A DNA stretch of 64,000 bases from Subtercola sp. Its GTDB lineage: Bacteria > Actinomycetota > Actinomycetes > Actinomycetales > Microbacteriaceae. The translations under genes and the position numbers were made by a program. This document shows, piece after piece, positions 25,204 to 33,206 of the stretch (position 1 is its first letter; each line of letters starts with the position of its first letter). Below the pieces are notes generated by a model. It did no database searches and was not told where the DNA came from. It worked only from the letters and a program-made list of their open reading frames with translations. The DNA lies in contig JAODBC010000056.1 of the NCBI GenBank assembly GCA_025463765.1, positions 57,665 to 121,664 on the forward strand, given 5' to 3'.

Positions 25204-26043
25204 TCAACCTTTTGTCCCGCCGGTGAATCCCTGAATCAGGTTTCGTTGGGCAAAGAAGAAGACCAGCAAGATGGGGATCACCGCTATTACGACCGCGGCG
25301 AAGACGACTCCCCATTGGGTTGCGTAGGCGCCGACCGCTGAATAGACCGCAACCGGTAGTGTTTCGTTTCCCGAGCCGCCGAGGAACACCAATTGCGTGA
25401 AGAAGTCATTCCACACGATCAATCCAGTGAGAATGCCGACCGTTGCGGTGATCGGACGAAGCAGGGGGAAAACGATACGGATGAAGGTTCGGACGGGGGT
25501 GGCTCCATCGACCGATGCGGCTTCTTCGTAGTCTCGGGGGAGTGCGCGAATGAATCCGGTGTAGAGAAAAACAGAAAACGGCATGAGCAGTCCTGTGTAG
25601 AGCAAAATCATTCCCGCGTAGTTTCCGACCAGCCCGAAAGTTCGAAATACCGAGTAGAGAGGCACAACGCCGAGTTGATACGGGAGGATTATTCCGAGAA
25701 CGAAGAGGGCGTAGAGAACTCCGGCGAACCGACCTCCGCGCCTGGCCAGAACGTAGGCGGCTACGGAGCCGAAGACGATCAGGCAAATGACACTGCCCGC
25801 TGAAATGACGATGCTGTTAATCAGCGCGGCGCCGAGCGTGCCGTTGCCGTTTCCTTGCCAGGCTTGAACGTACGAGTCGAAGGTGGGCTGGGCTGGCAGA
25901 CCGAGACCGGTGCCACCGATAGTCGTGCTCGGCGCGAAAGAGTTCACCGCGAGGATGTAGAACGGGATCCACCAGATCGCGGCAAGCACGATGAGCAGCA
26001 TTTCCCGCGTCAGGGACCGTCGGGTGTAAGAGAACATGCTCAT
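25204..26043 (-). CDS. Carbohydrate ABC transporter permease (MalG type)
   Basis: A 279-residue permease with six membrane segments. The ABC-coupling loop is EEAASVDGATPVRTFIRIVF, with the EAA-x3-G motif at about residues 190-200. It belongs to the CUT1 family, paired with the MalF-type gene immediately upstream (1-bp gap) and a sugar-binding lipoprotein. Likely imports the glycoside or an oligosaccharide. Confidence 0.93.
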   Translation of the reverse strand: MSMFSYTRRSLTREMLLIVLAAIWWIPFYILAVNSFAPSTTIGGTGLGLPAQPTFDSYVQAWQGNGNGTLGAALINSIVISAGSVICLIVFGSVAAYVLARRGGRFAGVLYALFVLGIILPYQLGVVPLYSVFRTFGLVGNYAGMILLYTGLLMPFSVFLYTGFIRALPRDYEEAASVDGATPVRTFIRIVFPLLRPITATVGILTGLIVWNDFFTQLVFLGGSGNETLPVAVYSAVGAYATQWGVVFAAVVIAVIPILLVFFFAQRNLIQGFTGGTKG

Positions 26044-26044
26044 C

Positions 26045-26965
26045 CTAAATCTGCCTCTCGCCGCGACGGAGGACGATCAATTGGGCAAATCCGATGATCG
26101 CGATCAGAAGCGTCATGACGACCGCGAGTGCAGCCCCATAGCCGAATTGACCGTTCACGAAGGTTTGTTTGTATACCTGGGTGGCGAGCGTCTCAGTAGC
26201 GTTGACCGGGCCGCCGGCAGTCAGCGCCATCACCTGATCAAAGACCCGCAGGCCAAGGACGAGGGTGAATGTCAACGAGATGGTGATGGACGGCGCCAGC
26301 AGCGGAAGGGTCACCTTGCGGAATTTATACCAAGCCGATGCGCCGTCGACTGCCGCAGCCTCCTCGACTTCGATCGGAATCGATTGGAGCCCCGCGAGGT
26401 AGAACACCATTGTCAGGCCGGAGAATTGCCAGATGAAGACGACGACGATAGCCCAGATGGCGAAGGTCGGGGAGCCGAGCCAATCTTGCTGGGCGCCTTT
26501 CAGGCCGAGTGCACCCAGCAGGCCGTTAATCGGTCCGTCATATTGAAGGATGTACTTCCAGATATAGGCGACCGCAAGCGGACTCATGGCTACCGGTAAG
26601 AAGAACATCGACCGGAGCAGGTTGCGTGTTTTCAGTGTGCGAGCCAGCCCGACAGCCAGGGCCATGCCGATCGCGTTGGCGACTACCACGAACACGACGG
26701 CGATAAGAAGCGTGTGCAAGAGAGCTGAACGTGCCGTGCTGTCTTGGATGATCTCAGCGAAGTTGCTCAGTCCAACCCACTTTGCACCGGCGTCTGAGCC
26801 GGTCCAATCGGTCAACGAATACCACGCTCCGGCGAGGTCTGCAAGGTAGACGATCGCGAGGACGAGGATGACTGCGGGTATGGCCCACCCCCACGGAGCT
26901 CGAGAGCTTCCACTCCACTTGCCGCGCCGTCGCTGGCTTGGCTCTGGCACGACTCCAGTGGACAT
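26045..26965 (-). CDS. Carbohydrate ABC transporter permease (MalF type)
   Basis: A 306-residue permease with six membrane segments and the loop VEEAAAVDGASAWYKFRKVT (EAA motif). Three ATGs in a row follow GAAGGA (26971, 26968, 26965); the last has the best spacing and is used here. The N-terminal 20 residues are basic and cytoplasmic. Partner of the MalG-type gene. No gene for the ATP-binding subunit lies in the island, so a shared MsiK-type ATPase elsewhere is likely. Confidence 0.93.
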   Translation of the reverse strand: MSTGVVPEPSQRRRGKWSGSSRAPWGWAIPAVILVLAIVYLADLAGAWYSLTDWTGSDAGAKWVGLSNFAEIIQDSTARSALLHTLLIAVVFVVVANAIGMALAVGLARTLKTRNLLRSMFFLPVAMSPLAVAYIWKYILQYDGPINGLLGALGLKGAQQDWLGSPTFAIWAIVVVFIWQFSGLTMVFYLAGLQSIPIEVEEAAAVDGASAWYKFRKVTLPLLAPSITISLTFTLVLGLRVFDQVMALTAGGPVNATETLATQVYKQTFVNGQFGYGAALAVVMTLLIAIIGFAQLIVLRRGERQI

Positions 26966-27063
26966 CATCATCCTTCTTCGATTTGAGGCATCTGTTGTGA
27001 GGCGGATCGGTCTCGCGATGGCCGGCAGAGCAGCCATCGCGAGACCGTCTGGTGCAGTCTTCG

Positions 27064-28311
27064 CTACTTCTGATCCCACGCTGTGTCGAGATTGGTCAGT
27101 GCGTCGTCGTTAGACGTCTGCCCGGTGAGCAGACCGGTGACGTCGTTGCCAAGCACCGTCAGTACGTTCGGATTCGGGAATTGCAGCGCAATGTACGCGA
27201 CAGTTTGCTTGGCCGAAACCGCGCTCTGGATTCCGCTGAGCGAAGCGGGCAGCGTTCCCGCGTTGTAATCGCTGAGGGTAACCGCTCCCAGACCGCTGGC
27301 GAGCAGGGACTGTGTTGCTGGTTCCTGGAGGTACTCCAAAAACGTCTCAGCTTGGGGGATATTTTTGCTCGCCTTGTTGATCGCGATTCCCTGGCCGAAT
27401 GAGACTGGGAGGCGGGTGGCGGCTACCGAGGAGCCCGGGAAGGGGACCATCTGGAAGTCAGCGCCCGGCGCGCTGGCCAGAGCCTGAGACAACGCGTCGG
27501 CTGGCACAACTCCAGTGACGGACTTACCTCCAGCCAGGTCCGATATCTGCGTTCCGGTGTCGATCGAGGCCGCGCCCTGTGGGTAGCAGCCGGCGTCCTT
27601 CATCGCCACGAACTGGCTGATCGTGTCCTGCCAGGCCGGGGTTGCGGCGAACGTCGTCGTTCCGGCGTTGCGATCATCAACCCAGTTCGGGTTGGTTCCG
27701 AGCACAGATTGGGAGGCCATGGCCGCCAGGAACAGCGAACCCAGACCACTACCCTGGCCAGCAATGCTGACGAAGGAGGATCCCGAATTGGCGGCCGTCT
27801 TGCATTGCGTCAAGAGGTCGGCGAAGGTCGTCGGAATCGTTGTACCCGAGGCCTTCAAGGCCGTCATATTGACGGCCAGGCCCACAGGGAACACTCCAAC
27901 TGGGACGCCGTAAAGCACCTTATCGGCCCACAGGCCGGTGATCGTCGGCACGGAGGAGGCGAACGGCAGCGCTGACAAATCGAGAATCTTGCCTTGCTGG
28001 TTGAGGAGACCGATGGCGTTGGAGTTTCCTGTTCCCGGAGATCCCCACACGATGTCGGGCCCATTGCCGCTCTGAAAACGCGTCTGTACAACCTGACCGT
28101 AGGTGTCGACTGGAAGGTATTGGACATTCACTGTGATGTTGGGGTTGGCCTTTTCGAAGGCTTGCACAACCGGGTCAACCGCCTTCTCTTGACCGGCTTG
28201 CCAGGTCATCTGAAGAGTGGTCTTTCCGTCCCCCGTCTGACCACCGGAGCAGCCCGCTAAAAGGGCGAGAGCGACGAAGGCCGCTCCTATGGACATCATT
28301 GTCCGTTTCAT
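27064..28311 (-). CDS. Sugar ABC transporter substrate-binding lipoprotein
   Basis: A 415-residue extracytoplasmic solute-binding protein of the CUT1 type. The signal MKRTMMSIGAAFVALALLAG ends in the lipobox LLAGC, Cys about 21. Typical segments follow: ANPNITVNVQYLPVDTYGQV, GNGPDIVWGSPGTGNSNAIG and ASKNIPQAETFLEYLQEPAT. An AGGAAG ribosome site lies 9 bases before ATG 28311. It is the first gene of the leftward transport-and-sugar operon (28311 to 20505). Confidence 0.93.
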   Translation of the reverse strand: MKRTMMSIGAAFVALALLAGCSGGQTGDGKTTLQMTWQAGQEKAVDPVVQAFEKANPNITVNVQYLPVDTYGQVVQTRFQSGNGPDIVWGSPGTGNSNAIGLLNQQGKILDLSALPFASSVPTITGLWADKVLYGVPVGVFPVGLAVNMTALKASGTTIPTTFADLLTQCKTAANSGSSFVSIAGQGSGLGSLFLAAMASQSVLGTNPNWVDDRNAGTTTFAATPAWQDTISQFVAMKDAGCYPQGAASIDTGTQISDLAGGKSVTGVVPADALSQALASAPGADFQMVPFPGSSVAATRLPVSFGQGIAINKASKNIPQAETFLEYLQEPATQSLLASGLGAVTLSDYNAGTLPASLSGIQSAVSAKQTVAYIALQFPNPNVLTVLGNDVTGLLTGQTSNDDALTNLDTAWDQK

Positions 28312-28465
28312 TTTTTCTACTTCCTGTTAGATTCGACAATTTGTTCTGTTTGTCAGGTATCGACACCCGCCGAAGTGGTGCTGTGCCGTCTTGAGTGGTC
28401 GGTAGAACGGTGGGCGTAGCGTGTCGCGGCGATTGGGCTGATGCCCGGCCGCCGGTGAAACCGCG

Positions 28466-29251
28466 TCAGGCGGAGTCGCCGCCGTCGAGCGTGAAAACAG
28501 TGCCGGTCATGTAGGCGGCTTCCGATGAGGCCAGCCAGACAACCGCTCGCGCGATCTCTTCGGATTCGGCCGGCCGACCCAGCGGCACGCCGGCCGCGAT
28601 TTTTCGCTGGACTTCCAGCGTGTTGGCCTGATACATCGGGGTGTTCACGGGGCCGGGCGCGACGGCAATCACGCGAATCCCATTTGAGGCGTACTCGACT
28701 GCGGTCGAACGTGATGCATGCACGATCGCAGCCTTAGCCATGGCGTAGGCGGCGGAGCGAGGTGCGGCCCGTAACGCCATGGCCGAGGCGGCATTGATGA
28801 TGAGTCCCTTGTTGCCTGCTTTCAGCATCGCGCTGACTTCTTCGGCCATGCTGTGCCAGACGCCGAGCAGGTTGACATCGACAATGGCGCGCACATGTTC
28901 CTCAGTGGTATCGGCCACGAGGGTGCCGGCACCGGTGATGCCAGCGAAATTTACGCCGAGTTCAAGCGAGCCGAAGGTAGCGACAGTCTGCTCGACCATC
29001 TCGTGAACGCTCTGGCGGCTACGAACATCCACCTGGACTGCGTGTGCGCGACCCTGGCTCGCACGTGCTGCTGACACGGTGCTATTCGCCGCATCGATGT
29101 TGAGATCTGCGACGACGACGTTCCAGCCTTCGGCCGACAGGGCGAGGGCAATAGCTCGTCCCATTCCTGAGCCGGCCCCCGTCACCAGAGCAGTGCGCCC
29201 TGCTGACGAGATCTCTTCACCGTGCTCGGCTGCGACGTTCTGGGAATCCAT
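28466..29251 (-). CDS. SDR family NAD(P)-dependent oxidoreductase
   Basis: A 261-residue classical SDR. Motifs are TGAGSGMGRAIALAL (cofactor), NFAGITGAG, NAASAMALRAAPRSAAYAMA with Y-x3-K (YAMAK), and APGPVNTPMYQ. AGGAG before ATG 29251 is a good ribosome site. In the island it probably oxidises or reduces the sugar or an aglycone hydroxyl; the exact substrate is unknown. A weaker copy of the island's operator-like element lies about 75 bp upstream, at 29323-29350. Confidence 0.88.
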   Translation of the reverse strand: MDSQNVAAEHGEEISSAGRTALVTGAGSGMGRAIALALSAEGWNVVVADLNIDAANSTVSAARASQGRAHAVQVDVRSRQSVHEMVEQTVATFGSLELGVNFAGITGAGTLVADTTEEHVRAIVDVNLLGVWHSMAEEVSAMLKAGNKGLIINAASAMALRAAPRSAAYAMAKAAIVHASRSTAVEYASNGIRVIAVAPGPVNTPMYQANTLEVQRKIAAGVPLGRPAESEEIARAVVWLASSEAAYMTGTVFTLDGGDSA

Positions 29252-29322
29252 GAAGCTCCTTCTTTGGTGGCGACACGCTTTTTTGGTGACGTAATGAGTA
29301 TCAACGCAGGTGCCGCATTTGT

Positions 29323-29350
29323 CAAGAGTGTCATCCTGTAAAATAGGACT
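29323..29350 (-). promoter_or_regulatory. Third, weaker copy of the island operator-like element (site C)
   Basis: A 28-bp stretch upstream of the SDR gene aligns without gaps to site B at 41605 with 19 of 28 identities. Matching parts are CAAGA at one end and AATAGGACT at the other. It also contains a TCCT-N7-AGGA inverted repeat. It supports a shared regulator but is less certain than sites A and B. Confidence 0.45.
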
Positions 29351-29410
29351 GAATGCATGGGCGGTGACGCCGGCTCAAGCTCTGGTTTCTGTTCTGGCGA
29401 GCCTGGTGGC

Positions 29411-30424
29411 TCATTGGTTGGTGAAGGCCGCGTCGAACCTCTGGTCAGGACGTTTCCATAACAGGGAGCGCACGAATTCTTGGGCTTGCGCCGCGCCCAC
29501 GAGGCGGTCCATTCCGGCGTCTTCCCATTCGACCGAGATCGGGCCGCGATACCCAATCGACTCGAGCGCTCGGAACGCGTCTTCCCAGGGCACATCCCCG
29601 CGACCGGTAGAGACGAAATCCCACGACCGCTTCGGATCGCCCCACGGAAGATGAGATCCCAATACTCCGCCGCGACCGTTTGATGCTCGAAGCCGAGTGT
29701 CTTTGCAGTCGACGTGGTAGATGCGGTCGGCAAAATCTACGATGAAGCCGACCGGGTCGATCTTCTGCCACATCATGTGAGAGGGATCCCAGTTGAATCC
29801 GAAGGCGCGCCTGTGTTCGATTGTGTCGAGGGTGCGCACGCTCGTCCAGTAGTCGTACGCGATCTCGCTGGGGTGCACTTCGTGGGCGAACACGACGCCT
29901 TCAGCATCAAAAACGTCGAGAATGGGATTCCATCGAGCAGCGAAATCCTCGTAGCCGGCGTCGATCACTGAGCTGGGCACGGGTGGAAACTGTGCCACGT
30001 ATGGCCAGATCTTGGATCCCGTGAATCCGACCACGATGTCGACGCCGAGCTTTCGGGCGACCCGCGCCGCGCGCTTCATGTCTTCGGCTGCACGCCGTCG
30101 AACCCCTTCCGGCTCACCGTCTCCCCATGTCGAGGGGCGAATGATCGCTTGGTGGCGGAAGTCGATAGGGTCGTCGCAGACGGCCTGCCCGGTGAGGTGG
30201 TTTGAGATGGCAAATATTTTCAGGTTGTGGCGATCGAGAATCTCGAGGCGGGACTGCAGGTACGTGTCGTCTGCATCGGCTCGCTCGAGGTCGAGATGGT
30301 CTCCGGATGCGGCGACCTCTAGCCCGTCGTAACCCCATCCGGACGCTAGCCGAGCAACCTCCTCAAGCGGAAGGTCGGCCCATTGGCCGGTGAATAGCGT
30401 GACCGGATGCGTATTCTCGCTCAT
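29411..30424 (-). CDS. Sugar phosphate isomerase/epimerase-fold protein
   Basis: A 337-residue TIM-barrel protein. Probable metal ligands lie in FAHEVHPSEIAYDYWT, FNWDPSHMMWQKIDP, HVDCKDTRL and ISVEWEDAGMD. It is less like the three deglycosidase alpha proteins and has no DUF6379 partner, so it probably acts on the released sugar. Family members of this type isomerise or hydrate 3-keto sugars in 3-keto-glycan pathways. It is the last gene of the leftward operon that begins with the first GMC flavoprotein. Confidence 0.87.
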   Translation of the reverse strand: MSENTHPVTLFTGQWADLPLEEVARLASGWGYDGLEVAASGDHLDLERADADDTYLQSRLEILDRHNLKIFAISNHLTGQAVCDDPIDFRHQAIIRPSTWGDGEPEGVRRRAAEDMKRAARVARKLGVDIVVGFTGSKIWPYVAQFPPVPSSVIDAGYEDFAARWNPILDVFDAEGVVFAHEVHPSEIAYDYWTSVRTLDTIEHRRAFGFNWDPSHMMWQKIDPVGFIVDFADRIYHVDCKDTRLRASNGRGGVLGSHLPWGDPKRSWDFVSTGRGDVPWEDAFRALESIGYRGPISVEWEDAGMDRLVGAAQAQEFVRSLLWKRPDQRFDAAFTNQ

Positions 30425-30435
30425 CTGAAGACCCC

Positions 30436-31533
30436 TTACCCTGTGTCCTGGACAGTGACCTGCACTCCGTTGCGCGCTGATTCAATCACTGCGTCGACAA
30501 CACGGGCGGAGCGCAATCCGTCAGCGAACGTCGGCAGACCCTCGCGCATTTCGCCACCGATGGCGGCATAGGTGTCACTCACGAATGCGTCGAAGCAGTG
30601 GGCATAGCCCTGGGGATGGCCGGCCGGGAGCGTCGATAGACGGCGCTGCTCACTAGATCCGAGATGAGGGTCTCGGTGAATGATTTGGGCGTATCTGCCG
30701 GTACCAAGCCACACCGTTTCGGGATTCTCCTGATCGAACACCGCTGACTGATTCGAGCCATCGAATTCGAACCAGAGACGATTCTTGCGGCCTGCAGCAA
30801 CCTGCGAGACGGTAACCGACCCGAGGACTCCCGACACAGTGCGAAATGTCACACTCGCGGCGTCTTCTGTGTCGACGGGCATGCTTTCGAGCGAGCCGGG
30901 CCGCAGACGCTCGGGGACGGTTGTGGTCATGTCAGCGCGTACGGAACTGATTCGCTCGCCGGTCACGAATTCCATCAGGTCGCACCAGTGCGAGCCGATG
31001 TCGGCAAACGCGCGAGACGGCCCGCCATGAGCCGAGTCGACCCGCCAGCTCGTTGACGAGGGCGAGAGCAGCCAGTCCTGCAAGTACGAGCCATGCAGAA
31101 GCTGCCAGGTGCCGAAGTCGCCGGCGGCCGCTCGGGCTCGGATCTCGCGAACCAGCGGATGGAACCGGTACACGAACGGCACCGTAGCGACCCGGCCGAG
31201 GCTCGACGCTAGCGCGGTCAGCCGGCTGGCTTGGCCCGCATCTATCGATAGTGGCTTTTCGCAGATGACGTGGGCGCCGGCGCGGAGCGCGGCCTCGGTG
31301 TGCTCCACGTGGGCTCCGTTAGGGCTGCAGATGTGGACAACATCCGGAGAGATGACGGAAAGATCATCGATCGAGTGCAGCGAGCGAACGCCCCACTCGC
31401 CGGCGACCGTGTCGCTTCGCTCCGGAGCGGAGGCGAGAACTCCCACGATTTCGGCTCCGGCGAGCTGCGCAGATCGTCGATGCACTGCGGCGATCATCCC
31501 GGCCCCGACGATCACCACTTTCAGGGAACTCAC
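30436..31533 (-). CDS. Gfo/Idh/MocA family oxidoreductase
   Basis: A 365-residue protein: Rossmann start KVVIVGAGMIAAVHRRSAQL, signature ICEKPLSIDAGQ, and C-terminal segments HGSYLQDWLLSPSSTSWRVD and FADIGSHWCDLMEFVTGE. GTG start at 31533. The second member of the family in the island. It could reduce 3-keto-glucose to glucose or oxidise the glycoside. It lies between the TIM-barrel isomerase (11-bp gap) and the second deglycosidase alpha gene (25-bp gap). Confidence 0.9.
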   Translation of the reverse strand: MSSLKVVIVGAGMIAAVHRRSAQLAGAEIVGVLASAPERSDTVAGEWGVRSLHSIDDLSVISPDVVHICSPNGAHVEHTEAALRAGAHVICEKPLSIDAGQASRLTALASSLGRVATVPFVYRFHPLVREIRARAAAGDFGTWQLLHGSYLQDWLLSPSSTSWRVDSAHGGPSRAFADIGSHWCDLMEFVTGERISSVRADMTTTVPERLRPGSLESMPVDTEDAASVTFRTVSGVLGSVTVSQVAAGRKNRLWFEFDGSNQSAVFDQENPETVWLGTGRYAQIIHRDPHLGSSEQRRLSTLPAGHPQGYAHCFDAFVSDTYAAIGGEMREGLPTFADGLRSARVVDAVIESARNGVQVTVQDTG

Positions 31534-31558
31534 GAGACAGACACCCCGAAGATGCCGC

Positions 31559-32686
31559 TCACGAGGCTTCGATCAGGCGCTTGAGCATTTCCTGGTGACG
31601 ACGTACTTGCTCGACTTCGTCTTCCAACTCTTCTACGCCTTGGTCCTGAAAGTAACGTTGGCCCTCATACTCGGTATCGATATACCCGTCGAAGCCTCCC
31701 GCCTTGAGCGCGTCGATTGCGAGCGGGTAGTCGATCGACAGCTCTTGGAACTGACCGGGCATGCCCGGCACGGCCGACATGTTGTTGAACTTGCCGTGTA
31801 CATGTGTGACGAACGGCGCCAACTCTCGGAGCGTATCAGCCGATGTGTGACTGAGGGTGAGGGCTTCCGCGACGAGCACATAGTCGATGTCTTTCGGCGA
31901 GTCGACCCGCTGCTGGGTCCACTGTTTAACGCCTTCGAACGCATCGCGCATGTCTTCGGTCGTTACTCCGGTTGAAAGGAACCGGTTGAAGTCGCCGCGG
32001 ATGTTGCCGGCGGTGTGCCGTGTCATATCGACATGCGGGAAAGGTGCGGTACCGTCTCGGAGCCCCAGCGCAAGGTCGACCGATGCTTCTTGCGCCGATG
32101 TTTGGGCGCCGCGCCTGCCGAACCACGCCAGCTGCACCTCAGAGGCACGGAACTGGAAGATCCCGAAGTCGGGAACGATCCCTACATGTTGGCTCCCGGT
32201 GCGTTCGGCAAGATCGAGAATCTCTTGCACCAGCGGACCTTCGAGCACCATGGGCTGGTGTATCTCTTTGCCGAGCTTGATGTCGAGGCTCTCTGCGATG
32301 GGTAACGCCATCTCGATGACCTGGATCGGCGCTACTGAGAGAGTACGCACGATGGAGAATCCGAGGCGTTTCGCGAGCCGGATGTCGGCGATGAGGCGAT
32401 CGGCGCACTCCTGGAGGCTCATCACATGATCACGAAATTGCAACACGTCCATCCCCACGTCCATTGCGACCGGACGAGTGCCATACGTGTTCATGAGCTC
32501 GAACCAGCGTGCCTCGAATGCAGGCCCAGGATCGGGATAGTCAAGCGACATCTCGTCGACGATCTCGATGCCGTCGGCGCCGTCGAGATTGCGGCCGACC
32601 TCGGCGATTTGGCCCTCGAGATCGAGTTGTTTGAAGAACTGACTCTGCTGGTAGCTGTAGAGCGACACACCCCGTTTGATTGTCAT
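31559..32686 (-). CDS. C-glycoside deglycosidase alpha subunit-like TIM-barrel protein (pair 2)
   Basis: A 375-residue protein. Probable metal ligands: Glu141 and His143 (GKEIHQPM), Asp173 (VPDFGIFQ), His295/His297 (THVHGKFNNM) and Glu339 (IDTEYEG). Its ATG overlaps the stop of the DUF6379-like beta gene by 4 bp. It belongs to the operon of the first GMC flavoprotein, which would supply the 3-oxo-glycoside. The longest of the three alpha proteins, with extra sequence at residues about 185-235. Confidence 0.86.
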   Translation of the reverse strand: MTIKRGVSLYSYQQSQFFKQLDLEGQIAEVGRNLDGADGIEIVDEMSLDYPDPGPAFEARWFELMNTYGTRPVAMDVGMDVLQFRDHVMSLQECADRLIADIRLAKRLGFSIVRTLSVAPIQVIEMALPIAESLDIKLGKEIHQPMVLEGPLVQEILDLAERTGSQHVGIVPDFGIFQFRASEVQLAWFGRRGAQTSAQEASVDLALGLRDGTAPFPHVDMTRHTAGNIRGDFNRFLSTGVTTEDMRDAFEGVKQWTQQRVDSPKDIDYVLVAEALTLSHTSADTLRELAPFVTHVHGKFNNMSAVPGMPGQFQELSIDYPLAIDALKAGGFDGYIDTEYEGQRYFQDQGVEELEDEVEQVRRHQEMLKRLIEAS

Positions 32687-33153
32687 CGCGCATCCTTCGT
32701 TTCGGTCAATACCAGCGGATAGCTGATGATTTGCGGCGTCTTATCCGATCCAGCCCCGGTGCCAGGGGTCGGCGGGTTCTCGACCCACTCTTCATCCGTC
32801 GAGAGATACCCGTATGCAGCCAGCACCGACTGTTGCAGTCGCACGGTGTGAGGGCCTGAGGCCAGCCCGCCCGGCGCGGCGACATGGAGTATGCCCTCGT
32901 CGTCGTAGTTCCAGTGTTCCCACACCGCGCCACGGATCTCGTCGAATGTGCGGGGCGCTTTGCCGTTGATTTCGAAGCGCTGCACGGCTACCGGGTAGAG
33001 CACGCCATCGACTTCGAGGAAGTAGCCGTTGTGCAGCGAGAGGTAGACGCCGCGATAGTTCGCGTTGCGCACGGCCAGGCTGAAACCAGTAACCTCGCCT
33101 TCGTCGACGTCATTGCGAAGGCTGTCGCCGCGGATCAAAAAGTTATCGAACAT
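32683..33153 (-). CDS. C-glycoside deglycosidase beta subunit-like protein (DUF6379, pair 2)
   Basis: A 156-residue beta-rich protein and the clearest family member of the three (MFDNFLIRGDSLRNDVDEGE, NYRGVYLSLHNGYFLEVDG, TFDEIRGAVWEHWNYDDEGI, GPHTVRLQQSVLAAYGYL). Stop overlaps the alpha gene start (ATGA). Small subunits of this family are needed for activity in known C-glycoside deglycosidases. Confidence 0.85.
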   Translation of the reverse strand: MFDNFLIRGDSLRNDVDEGEVTGFSLAVRNANYRGVYLSLHNGYFLEVDGVLYPVAVQRFEINGKAPRTFDEIRGAVWEHWNYDDEGILHVAAPGGLASGPHTVRLQQSVLAAYGYLSTDEEWVENPPTPGTGAGSDKTPQIISYPLVLTETKDAR

Positions 33154-33206
33154 GCGTGCTGCTCCTTAGTCGAAGTTTCGGGCCGGAGGTACTGACGAAC
33201 CTGCTC

